From contig FR893278.1 in assembly GCA_000436035.1 (NCBI GenBank), forward strand, positions 42,335 to 60,990: a stretch of DNA of 18,656 bases, read 5' to 3'. Source of the stretch: Prevotella sp. CAG:732 (GTDB lineage: Bacteria > Bacteroidota > Bacteroidia > Bacteroidales > Bacteroidaceae). Both the position numbers and the translations under genes were made by a program. Below the pieces are notes generated by a model, which made no database searches, was not told the DNA's origin, and worked only from the letters and a program-made list of their open reading frames with translations. Of this stretch, positions 1-8,703 are shown in pieces (within the stretch, counting starts at the first letter, position 1; every line of letters starts with the position of its first letter).

Positions 1-1
1 T

Positions 2-487
2 TATAAGCCGGAGGGGCGTCGTGCCATCGAGAGCGAGTTGAGGAAGATAGGCAGAAGCGACCTGATAGCCAAGCTCTACGACAAAGCCAGTTATGGGAAG
101 CCACATGGCAAAGCGCATTACGATGACAAAGCCATCGGCTCCAGCTACGACAACCCTGGCGTGGGAAGAGGTGCAAGAGGCAGAATTGCTTATCAGCCTA
201 AGGGCTATGGCAACGTAGGTTGCTATGATGAGGAGAAATACCTCAACGACGGCAAGCCGCTCAACCAAAGAGATATGGCAAGGATGAGTCCTAGAGAACT
301 GGCGAAGCTGACAAAGGCGCAGTTGAAAGCCGACAAGGGTTCGGGCTTCTTCAAGGACAAAAAGAAGAAGAGCTTCAACCCTAACTTCGATTCCGACAAT
401 CATAGAAAACAAAGAAACGAACCGAAGCAGAAACGAAATTGGAGCAATGGTCAGCCTGCCAATCGCAACAACAAGCGTAAGAGATAA
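2..487 (+). CDS. C-terminal end of an unidentified protein with a basic, low-complexity tail (5' end outside window)
   Basis: The frame is open from the window edge (codons from base 2) to TAA at 485-487, giving 161 residues of a longer protein. A TTG at 38 would be an internal start, but the frame continues upstream, so I treat the gene as truncated by the window. The visible part has a Gly/Tyr/Lys-rich middle (for example GVGRGARGRIAYQPKGYG), then a helical stretch with MSPRELAKLTKAQLKADKG, then a Lys/Arg/Asn/Gln-rich end finishing NNKRKR. Such tails are common on Bacteroidota RNA- or ribosome-binding proteins, so nucleic-acid contact is plausible, but no catalytic motif is visible and I do not recognise the family. 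An intrinsic terminator starts 5 nt after the stop. Coding status is fairly sure; function is open. Confidence 0.7.
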   Translation, partial: YKPEGRRAIESELRKIGRSDLIAKLYDKASYGKPHGKAHYDDKAIGSSYDNPGVGRGARGRIAYQPKGYGNVGCYDEEKYLNDGKPLNQRDMARMSPRELAKLTKAQLKADKGSGFFKDKKKKSFNPNFDSDNHRKQRNEPKQKRNWSNGQPANRNNKRKR

Positions 488-540
488 GAGAGAAAGAGTT
501 TGTCGCAACGCAGAATTTGTGACAAACTCTTTTTCTTCAT
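451..540 (-). CDS. Possible 29-residue peptide, antisense to the end of the first gene
   Basis: ATG at 540-538 opens a 29-codon frame ending in TGA at 453-451. The product begins MKKKSLSQ and is Leu/Arg-rich toward its end (LSYLLRLLLRLAG), so a small amphipathic or membrane peptide is conceivable. A good Bacteroidota promoter lies about 50 bp upstream, and an AAGGA stretch sits about 9 nt before the ATG. Against it, the frame overlaps the last 37 nt of the plus-strand gene and runs through its terminator, so part of the composition is forced by the other strand. I cannot recognise a family; treat as tentative. Confidence 0.2.
   Translation of the reverse strand: MKKKSLSQILRCDKLFLSYLLRLLLRLAG
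493..532 (+). terminator. Intrinsic terminator after the first gene
   Basis: The arms AAAGAGTTTGTC (493-504) and GACAAACTCTTT (521-532) pair perfectly over 12 bp around a 16-nt loop, and the right arm runs into a T-rich tract (TTTTTCTT). The hairpin begins 5 nt after the stop of the upstream gene. On the other strand it would also be read by any transcript from the leftward promoter at 589-620. Confidence 0.8.
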
Positions 541-588
541 ACCAGTGTCCTTGCAGTTTACTTGCGTTATCTTCCTTGATTACGATTG

Positions 589-620
589 CAAAGGTACAGC
601 AAATTTTCCGTATCACCAAA
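589..620 (-). promoter_or_regulatory. Orphan leftward Bacteroidota promoter
   Basis: On the minus strand a TTTG (plus-strand CAAA at 617-620) and a TACCTTTG -7 box (plus-strand CAAAGGTA at 589-596) are separated by 20 bp. This is an exact match to the Bacteroidota TTTG/N19-21/TAnnTTTG pattern. It lies below the stop of the leftward DUF1460 gene and points away from it, toward the end of the convergent first gene. No annotated gene is served by it; a small ORF at 451-540 or a short RNA are the candidates. Confidence 0.6.
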
Positions 621-647
621 TTTCAGCGTGTGATAAGGGAAAAATGA

Positions 648-1517
648 TTATCTCACTCTGCAAACTCGGATTCCGATTTGGCTCGGATGCTTCGACATGT
701 AAGTCCTCAATGTCATAGGCTCATCAATCACTTTCTTGTGAATGCTGCTGGCATTGAGTAGATGCAAGCCATCTGAATGCCAAGAGGCTATGCCGATATG
801 GGTGGTATCGAGTCCCTTCTTATTGGTGATGATGACGATGATGTCGCCATCCAGGATGGTCTTGCGAAAGAGGCTGTTGTTGGCTATCTTTGTCTTGGGA
901 ATATAGCGATAACTCTTGCCGTTGATGCTATTCTCCAATGCCTTGATTCCCTTCAGGCGTACAGCATTGCCATTGAGCATCTTGTAACTGCTCTGATGCG
1001 TGGTCATCCAATTCACGTTGATATGCTGCACCGACGTGAAAGGTGGATTTACCTGAATGTCAGTCACAATACCCTCCTCCACATTGTCATTGATCCAAGC
1101 GGTAAAATAATGTTGGCGCTTCTCGTAAGCCACGTCACCACCGATATATCTCACGTGCTTCAGTTGCTCACAATAGTCAGCGAAAGTATATTTCTTGCTC
1201 TCGGCGCATCTCGTCAACGCCACCACCATCTCAACGTATGTCGTGCAATCCAGTTGGGTGGTATTGATGACCAATCGCTCATCTTTCGCCGCATCCAAGG
1301 TGCCTGCCACATAGGGCACGCCCAGGAATTTCTTGCCAAAATAGAGCATCCAAATCTTTGGCTTCGTCTTTAGGCGCGAAGCCTCCTTCAACAAAGTCAC
1401 AATCTTGACACTATCTTGCTTCTTATACGTAGAATAGGCAGAGCGAGCCGATGCTGTTCCACCCAAAAGCAGCATACCCAAACAAGCGATAAAAGCTATT
1501 TTACTCAATCTTCTCAT
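648..1517 (-). CDS. Exported DUF1460 (AmiA-like, NlpC/P60-fold) cell-wall amidase
   Basis: This is a 289-residue protein with an N-terminal signal peptide (MRRLSKIAFIACLGMLLLGG, likely cut near TASA-RS). It carries the DUF1460 hallmarks: FLGVPYVAGTLD (about 64-75), the nucleophile motif LDCTTYVE with Cys91, and the late TTHIGIAS segment with His240, giving the Cys-His arrangement of NlpC/P60 peptidases. DUF1460 proteins are regarded as N-acetylmuramoyl-L-alanine amidase-like peptidoglycan hydrolases, so periplasmic murein trimming or recycling is expected. It starts only 9 nt after the DUF4421 gene, so the two are probably co-transcribed. Family assignment is strong; the exact bond cleaved is inferred. 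Confidence 0.9.
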   Translation of the reverse strand: MRRLSKIAFIACLGMLLLGGTASARSAYSTYKKQDSVKIVTLLKEASRLKTKPKIWMLYFGKKFLGVPYVAGTLDAAKDERLVINTTQLDCTTYVEMVVALTRCAESKKYTFADYCEQLKHVRYIGGDVAYEKRQHYFTAWINDNVEEGIVTDIQVNPPFTSVQHINVNWMTTHQSSYKMLNGNAVRLKGIKALENSINGKSYRYIPKTKIANNSLFRKTILDGDIIVIITNKKGLDTTHIGIASWHSDGLHLLNASSIHKKVIDEPMTLRTYMSKHPSQIGIRVCRVR

Positions 1518-1526
1518 CGTTTCTTA

Positions 1527-2717
1527 TCATTGATTTCTCTTCTTACCAAAATTCACACCGACATAAATGTTGAGCGAACCAAACCAGTTGTTGGTAGAAA
1601 ATTGCTCTTTCTTATAGTTATAGGAGTGAATCACCGTACTGGCACCAGCATACCACTTCGTATTATTCCAAACAACACCGAAACGACCGATGCCATCCAA
1701 GTTGAAGTTCTTGAAACTGAAATCCTTGAACCTCAGATGCGAATGACTGCCATCCGTATCAGAGTTCGACTGGTTGTAAGCCAAGCCTGCCGACAAGGAA
1801 GCATTGAAGAGCCAATTCTTCGCAAACACCCAGTTGTAGGCATACCCACAAGATGCCGATACATCGAAGTAATTGATTTCCGAGAACTTCAAGTCAGGGT
1901 CGATTCTGGATTCGCCATTCTCTTTCTTTCCCAATCTTTGGTCAAGGATACTACCCAGTTCATCCCAATCCACCTTCAGGTTATGCTCCGTATATCCGAT
2001 ACCCAGAAGCATAGAGCCTGCGCTTTTCCTTTGTACCGTACTCTGAGAGTAAGCCGCTGGATATGAGAACTTCCGATGATTAAAGATGTAGTAAAGGTTG
2101 AGACCCTTGATGCTCGCCTTGAAGCCCTCGAAAGGCACATTGCGCAAGGAGGAATAATCAGCATCGTCCAACCCATTCATCCTGTTGATGTGATAGTCAT
2201 TGCCGGTCTGTCGCCAATACAAGTCGATGCCCAGCATACTGCTATAGAGACTCAAGTCGAACTCTTTCTTGCTAGAATGGTCTGACTTAAAACTGATGTG
2301 CTTCAAGTCGAGCGTATAACCTAGGAACACCCATCGCCATCCCACATACGGACCGAGACGGAAGGTTGGGTCTGGAGCAAAAACTATCTTCTGTCCATCC
2401 TTGCTCGACAAGGTATATTGCTCGTAGGTGTTAGTGTTTTGCAGCATCACGGTGTAGTTGTAATGCTGCGGCTCCACATAGTTGGTGTCGATGGTGCTAA
2501 ACTCCCGGAAGAATCGGGTGAACACAGCGCCCACTCGATGAAAGAAAGTCTTCTTGTGCCTAGCCCTCGTCAAGCTATCAGCGGAAGAGCCTTGAAATAT
2601 GGTCTTATTGAAAAGCGTACTGAATCTTATCGTATCACCACTCGCATCCTCCGCAGCACTGACGGGTGCCACGAAGCAAGAAAGCAAACATACGGATAAT
2701 ATCATCCTTTTCTTCAT
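1527..2717 (-). CDS. Exported DUF4421 family protein, probable outer-membrane barrel
   Basis: This is a 396-residue protein with a clear signal peptide (MKKRMILSVCLLSCFVAPVSA, cut before AEDAS). The DUF4421 region begins near IDTNYVEPQHYNYTVMLQN and continues through many alternating aromatic/polar segments (YVGWRWVFLGYTLDLKHISF, GINFGKK-type end VGVNFGKKRNQ), which look like beta strands of an outer-membrane barrel. DUF4421 is restricted largely to Bacteroidota and has no established biochemical role. It sits 9 nt upstream of the DUF1460 amidase and 86 bp below a Gfo/Idh/MocA gene; no promoter is seen in that 86-bp gap, so it may depend on read-through from the ABC-F promoter. Confidence 0.85.
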   Translation of the reverse strand: MKKRMILSVCLLSCFVAPVSAAEDASGDTIRFSTLFNKTIFQGSSADSLTRARHKKTFFHRVGAVFTRFFREFSTIDTNYVEPQHYNYTVMLQNTNTYEQYTLSSKDGQKIVFAPDPTFRLGPYVGWRWVFLGYTLDLKHISFKSDHSSKKEFDLSLYSSMLGIDLYWRQTGNDYHINRMNGLDDADYSSLRNVPFEGFKASIKGLNLYYIFNHRKFSYPAAYSQSTVQRKSAGSMLLGIGYTEHNLKVDWDELGSILDQRLGKKENGESRIDPDLKFSEINYFDVSASCGYAYNWVFAKNWLFNASLSAGLAYNQSNSDTDGSHSHLRFKDFSFKNFNLDGIGRFGVVWNNTKWYAGASTVIHSYNYKKEQFSTNNWFGSLNIYVGVNFGKKRNQ

Positions 2718-2803
2718 CTATATCTATTTCTCTTTTGGTTGTTTTTGTCTTATTCCCTAGGAAGAATCATCCTCTCCAAGAATGATAAATGACTCGTGAA
2801 AGA

Positions 2804-3787
2804 TTAATTTTTCCAGAGTATTCTGTCCAAAACCCAGTTGGTTGGCGTGGCTGAAATCGCCGTACATGAACAGGTGCCTATGCCCTGCAAGTCTTCTATC
2901 ACATTCTTGATGATAGGAAGCTGGACGTATGGTGGATTCGGCACAACGATCTCGCGGTGTCCCTCACTATTGATCAAGATGATTGGGTCGTAATTAAAGA
3001 CGGAGAAGGACAACGAACCCTTGTCACCGATGACCTCGATGCGGTCTTCCTTGGCACTCTCATGCCCCACGAAGCACCAGCTGCCACTGCCCGGTATGCC
3101 ACTCTCAAAATAGAAACATGCCGAAAGGGTATCCTCCGCTCCATACAGATGAGCACGATTGGCTGGATAGCCATGCGCACGAGTGATGACACCAAACAAG
3201 TCTTGCAAGAGGTCTATCTGGTGAGGAGCTAAATCGTAGAAGTAGCCACCACCCGATATATCCGGTTGCAAACGCCAAGGCATCTCCTTGCCGCTGGTAT
3301 AGTCCAAGTCACGAGGAGGCACAGAGAAACGTACCTGCACATTGATAACCTCGCCTATACCTCCACTTTGGATAATCTCCTTAACCTTTTGGAAATAAGG
3401 CAAATATCGACGATAGTAAGCCACGAAGCAAGGCACACCCGTCTGCTCGCTCACACGGTTGATGCGGATGCACTCATTGTAGCTAGCAGCCAATGGTTTC
3501 TCTACATAGACAGGCTTGCCAGCCTTCATCGACATGATGGCGAAAGTGGCATGAGAAGACGGAGGAGTGGCAATATAGACGGCGTTGACGTCAGGATCAT
3601 CTATGAGTTCCTGGGCATCCGTGTACCATTTGCGGATGTGATGACGCTCCGCATAGCTGCGAGCCTTGTCCTCACTTCGGCTCATCACTGCCACGACCTT
3701 CGAACCTGCCACCTCATTGAAAGCAGGTCCCGACTTCTTCTCGGTCACCTCACCGCAACCGATAAACCCCCACTTGATTTCTTTCAT
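2804..3787 (-). CDS. Gfo/Idh/MocA family NAD(P)-dependent oxidoreductase
   Basis: This is a 327-residue protein with the family's Rossmann start WGFIGCGEVTEKKSGPAF (GxGxxx motif near residues 9-14), the EKPLAASYNE loop whose EKP lysine contacts cofactor and substrate, and GGGYFYDLAPHQIDLL, with the Asp and His expected at the active site. Family members oxidise or reduce sugars, inositols and related polyols in the cytoplasm; the sequence does not give the substrate. Length is usual for the family. It lies 61 bp below engB on the same strand with no sugar-pathway genes beside it, so context does not narrow its role. Confidence 0.9.
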   Translation of the reverse strand: MKEIKWGFIGCGEVTEKKSGPAFNEVAGSKVVAVMSRSEDKARSYAERHHIRKWYTDAQELIDDPDVNAVYIATPPSSHATFAIMSMKAGKPVYVEKPLAASYNECIRINRVSEQTGVPCFVAYYRRYLPYFQKVKEIIQSGGIGEVINVQVRFSVPPRDLDYTSGKEMPWRLQPDISGGGYFYDLAPHQIDLLQDLFGVITRAHGYPANRAHLYGAEDTLSACFYFESGIPGSGSWCFVGHESAKEDRIEVIGDKGSLSFSVFNYDPIILINSEGHREIVVPNPPYVQLPIIKNVIEDLQGIGTCSCTAISATPTNWVLDRILWKN

Positions 3788-3848
3788 TGTTGATTATATT
3801 AAATCGTCTTTACCTTATTATACATGTCAGCAAAACGAATGCTGAGCA

Positions 3849-4454
3849 TCATTCCTCTGCTATCGACTTATTGATTTGGTCGATATAGTCCAAGACCTCA
3901 TCCCTGCCCATCTTCTTCTCACTACTGGTGATGAAATAAGGTGGCAGTTCTTCCCAGCGGTCTTCCAGCGCCTTCATCCACTTCTCGGCGTTCATACGAG
4001 CCTTCACCGGACCGAGCTTGTCTGCCTTGGTGAAAACGATGCAGAACGGGATGTTGCTCTCGCCCAACCAATCGACAAACTCACGGTCTATCTTCTGTTG
4101 GTCGTGGCGCACGTCGATGAGTACGAAGACATTAGCCAACTGTGGGCGCTGCAAGATGTAGCTGGATATCATCTGCTCCAACTGCTTCTGCACCGTCTTC
4201 GAGCGCTTGGCAAATCCATAGCCAGGCAAGTCAACCAAATACCACTCATTATTGATGATGAAGTGATTGATCAGCAACGTCTTACCCGGTGTGGCTGAAG
4301 TTTTAGCCAAGCCCTTATGGTTGCAAAGCATATTGATGAGGCTAGACTTTCCCACATTGCTTCTTCCGATAAAAGCATACTCAAGTTTATTGTCCTTAGG
4401 ACACATGCCCACACGTGGAGCCGATATTGTAAATTCCGATTTCTTGATTTCCAT
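3849..4454 (-). CDS. engB: EngB/YihA/YsxC ribosome-biogenesis GTPase
   Basis: This is a 201-residue GTPase carrying all G motifs: G1 GRSNVGKSS (30-38), G2 around TSATPGKT (52-59), G3 DLPGYGFAKRS (75-85), G4 TKADK (142-146) and G5 SS (177-178). This spacing and the DLPGYG motif are specific to EngB (YihA in E. coli, YsxC in B. subtilis), which helps late assembly of the 50S subunit and is usually essential. It begins 18 nt below the ABC-F gene, so both are likely in one transcript, a sensible pairing of two ribosome-associated NTPases. Confidence 0.95.
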   Translation of the reverse strand: MEIKKSEFTISAPRVGMCPKDNKLEYAFIGRSNVGKSSLINMLCNHKGLAKTSATPGKTLLINHFIINNEWYLVDLPGYGFAKRSKTVQKQLEQMISSYILQRPQLANVFVLIDVRHDQQKIDREFVDWLGESNIPFCIVFTKADKLGPVKARMNAEKWMKALEDRWEELPPYFITSSEKKMGRDEVLDYIDQINKSIAEE

Positions 4455-4472
4455 CGCTATTTTAATTAAGAA

Positions 4473-6305
<1,833 letters not shown>

Positions 6306-6322
6306 TTTTACATTTTTGTTTG

Positions 6323-6330
6323 CAAAGTTA
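6323..6330 (-). promoter_or_regulatory. -7 box of the ABC-F promoter
   Basis: The plus-strand CAAAGTTA reads TAACTTTG on the minus strand, an exact TAnnTTTG box ending 17 nt before the chosen ABC-F start at 6305. No convincing TTTG is found 19-21 bp upstream (about 6350-6354 is A-rich). The predicted leader would be only about 10 nt. Its upstream element would fall inside the rho promoter. Confidence 0.5.
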
Positions 6331-6339
6331 GCAAAAAAA

Positions 6340-6371
6340 TTTGGTAGAAAAGAAAAAATTAAGTATCTTTG
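6340..6371 (+). promoter_or_regulatory. rho promoter
   Basis: TTTG (6340-6343), a 20-bp spacer and TATCTTTG (6364-6371) match the Bacteroidota sigma consensus exactly. Transcription would start near 6377 and give a leader of roughly 85 nt before the rho ATG at 6461. Confidence 0.75.
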
Positions 6372-6394
6372 CACACGAAATTTAATTCAACCCC

Positions 6395-6438
6395 GTGTTT
6401 CAGTTCTTGAAACACCTTATATTTCAACAAGAAACATA
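6395..6438 (+). promoter_or_regulatory. Two adjacent hairpins in the rho leader
   Basis: GTGTTTCA (6395-6402) pairs perfectly with TGAAACAC (6408-6415) around a 5-nt loop. Immediately after, TTATTTC (6418-6425 region, ending ATTTC) pairs with GAAACATA (6431-6438) around AACAA, with one A/C mismatch. Both stems share a TTTC/GAAA core. They lie in the untranslated leader between promoter and ATG, 22 nt or more before the start codon. rho is autoregulated in other bacteria, so a control role is plausible but inferred. Confidence 0.4.
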
Positions 6439-6460
6439 TACAATATATAATTATTTAATA

Positions 6461-8599
6461 ATGTATAGCAAAGACGATTTATCATCTAGGAATGTCGCAA
6501 CATTGAAAGACATTGCCAAGGAAATAGGCGCAAAGATAAAGTCTAGCGACAACAAGGAGACCATCATTTATGCCATCCTTGATGCCCAGGCTGAGCAAAC
6601 TGCGCAACCTACCAAGAGAAAGCGTGTCCGCATTTCCAAGAAAGAGGACAAGGTATATTCCGTCAAAGGTAAGGATGGCGAGAATTATGACGTGATGAAG
6701 AATCAGGCCACTGGTCCTAACCTCCCTCAAGAGACTAGCCTCTTCAAGGAGACCCCCGTGACCGATGCGAATGCGCCAGAGACACCACAGGTGGAAGAAG
6801 CACCTGCAACCACTGAAGAAAGCAAAACCTCCAAGAAAAAGTCTGCCGCTTCCAAGAAGAAAGCTGAGGAAGCAACACCTGCAGAGAGCAACAGCCCTGA
6901 GCCTGCACCTGTCGTCACCAAGCACAGAGGCAGAAAGAGCAAGGCTGAGCTAGAGGCTATCGCTGCAGCCAAGGCAGCTGAACTTAAGAGACAGCACGAG
7001 GAAAAGCTCGCCGCTCAGAATGCAGCCGCACAAGAACAAGCAGCACTTGCTGAGGCACAAGAGCCTGTTCCTGCCGATGGAGCAGCACCAGCCGCCAATG
7101 AGGAAGCTAACGATGCCAACGCAGAGAAAGGAGCTTTCATCCCTGAGGCACAGTTCCAGACAGCGTCGGAAGGCAGCAGCGAGGGCAACCAAGAACTCAT
7201 CGCCCAGTTGCAAGCAAAGATGAATGCTCAGAACAGCGAGAAGCCTGCTGACAATCACGCAGAGAATGCATACGCCAATCCAAGCCAGAACAGCAACGTT
7301 TGGGAAGGCGACCCAGGAGACGGAACAGACTTCATCCCAGTCATCGACTTGCCGATAGAAGACCAGGCTGCCATGCCTACCTACGATATTTTCGATCGTC
7401 CTACCAGCACTCCTGCTAGCGCTCCACGCCAGCAAGTAGTCGCTCAGCCAACTGCTCCTGCAGAGCCTGAATACGACTTCAGCAACATCATCACCTCCAA
7501 CGGTGTACTCGAAGTAATGCCTGATGGCTACGGTTTCTTGCGCAGCAGTGACTACAACTACCTCTCATCTCCTGATGATGTGTATGTAGCTGCCAACTTG
7601 GTGAAGCGTTATGGTCTGAAGACGGGCGACGTAGTGGAATGCAATGTTCGTCCTCCACACGATGGCGAGAAGTACTTCCCTATGACGGGTGTCATCAAGA
7701 TCAATGGTCGTAATCCATCCGAGGTACGCGACCGTGTTCCTTTCGAGCACCTCACCCCACTCTTCCCAGACGAGAAGTTCACGCTCTGCGGCGACCGTGC
7801 CACAACCAACTTGAGCACCCGCATCGTCGATTTGTTCTCTCCTATCGGTAAGGGGCAGCGTGCCTTGATCGTGGCTCAACCTAAGACTGGTAAGACCATC
7901 TTGATGAAGGATATCGCCAATGCCATCGCTGCCAACCACCCAGAGGCATACCTCATGATGCTACTCATCGATGAGCGTCCTGAGGAGGTGACCGACATGG
8001 CTCGCACCGTCAACGCAGAGGTCATCGCCTCTACATTCGATGAGCCAGCAGAACGCCATGTCAAGATTGCCGGCATCGTATTGGAAAAGGCAAAGCGTAT
8101 GGTAGAATGTGGTCACGACGTGGTCATCTTCTTGGATTCCATCACTCGTTTGGCTCGTGCCTACAACACCGTAGCTCCAGCATCAGGTAAGGTGTTGACC
8201 GGTGGTGTCGATGCCAACGCCCTTCAGAAGCCAAAGCGTTTCTTCGGTGCGGCACGTAACATCGAGGGAGGTGGTTCGCTCACCATCATCGCCACCGCAT
8301 TGATTGATACCGGTAGCAAGATGGATGAGGTCATCTTCGAGGAGTTCAAGGGTACGGGTAACATGGAGTTGCAGCTCGATCGCTCACTCAGCAACAAGCG
8401 CATCTTCCCTGCAGTCAACTTGGTGGCTTCTTCTACTCGTCGCGACGATCTCTTGCAAGACAAGACGACCCTCGACCGCATGTGGATTCTCCGCAAGTAT
8501 ATCTCCGACATGAATCCTATCGAGGCGATGAACACTATCCATACCAGCATGCAGCGTACTCGTGACAACGATGAGTTCTTGCTGTCAATGAACTCATAA
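6461..8599 (+). CDS. rho: Transcription termination factor Rho with a long disordered insertion
   Basis: ATG at 6461 (MYSKDDLSSRNVATLKDIAK) is chosen because the Rho N-terminal helical domain begins here; the in-frame GTG at 6395 only adds a hydrophobic stretch inside the leader hairpin. The product has 712 residues against about 420 in E. coli. Order: Rho_N helical domain (1-45), basic patch TKRKRVRISKK (51-61), low-complexity insertion rich in Ala, Glu, Pro, Gln, Lys and Asn (about 80-335), cold-shock RNA-binding domain (about 345-415, GVLEVMPDGYGFLRS), then the hexameric RecA-type ATPase with Walker A QPKTGKT (473-479), Walker B VVIFLDS (554-560) and the R-loop region GTGNMEL (631-637). 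The insertion in Bacteroides thetaiotaomicron Rho is reported to drive condensate formation needed for gut fitness. It has its own promoter and a leader with hairpins. Confidence 0.97.
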   Translation: MYSKDDLSSRNVATLKDIAKEIGAKIKSSDNKETIIYAILDAQAEQTAQPTKRKRVRISKKEDKVYSVKGKDGENYDVMKNQATGPNLPQETSLFKETPVTDANAPETPQVEEAPATTEESKTSKKKSAASKKKAEEATPAESNSPEPAPVVTKHRGRKSKAELEAIAAAKAAELKRQHEEKLAAQNAAAQEQAALAEAQEPVPADGAAPAANEEANDANAEKGAFIPEAQFQTASEGSSEGNQELIAQLQAKMNAQNSEKPADNHAENAYANPSQNSNVWEGDPGDGTDFIPVIDLPIEDQAAMPTYDIFDRPTSTPASAPRQQVVAQPTAPAEPEYDFSNIITSNGVLEVMPDGYGFLRSSDYNYLSSPDDVYVAANLVKRYGLKTGDVVECNVRPPHDGEKYFPMTGVIKINGRNPSEVRDRVPFEHLTPLFPDEKFTLCGDRATTNLSTRIVDLFSPIGKGQRALIVAQPKTGKTILMKDIANAIAANHPEAYLMMLLIDERPEEVTDMARTVNAEVIASTFDEPAERHVKIAGIVLEKAKRMVECGHDVVIFLDSITRLARAYNTVAPASGKVLTGGVDANALQKPKRFFGAARNIEGGGSLTIIATALIDTGSKMDEVIFEEFKGTGNMELQLDRSLSNKRIFPAVNLVASSTRRDDLLQDKTTLDRMWILRKYISDMNPIEAMNTIHTSMQRTRDNDEFLLSMNS

Positions 8600-8633
8600 G
8601 CCTAGAGACGAGACATCAAACATAGAAAAACTA

Positions 8634-8670
8634 AGAAAGGCTGTTAGCATGGATTGCTAGTAGCCTTTCT
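8634..8670 (+). terminator. Hairpin downstream of rho
   Basis: AGAAAGGCT (8634-8642) pairs with AGCCTTTCT (8662-8670), and inside it TTAGCA pairs with TGCTAG (one G-T pair), making one long stem. It starts 34 nt after the rho stop. No proper T-run follows (CTATATA), so it may be a weak terminator or an mRNA 3'-end stabiliser rather than a strong stop before the next gene. Confidence 0.5.
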
Positions 8671-8703
8671 CTATATACGAACGAATCAAAAAAACTAAAT
8701 CAG

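Noticed and set aside
777..1373. 198-codon plus-strand frame opposite the DUF1460 gene
   Set aside because: It is antisense to a gene with clear signal peptide and catalytic motifs, and its translation has no recognisable domain.
2718..2803. Promoter for the DUF4421 gene
   Set aside because: No minus-strand TAnnTTTG box is present in the 86-bp gap.
6306..6374. N-terminal extension of the ABC-F protein (MQRYLIFSFLPNFF...)
   Set aside because: It runs through the ABC-F -7 box and the rho promoter, is hydrophobic and A/T-driven, and the family starts at MANQIPYLDVQNL.
6395..6460. GTG start extending Rho by 22 residues
   Set aside because: The stretch is the leader hairpin region, and the Rho_N domain begins at the ATG at 6461.
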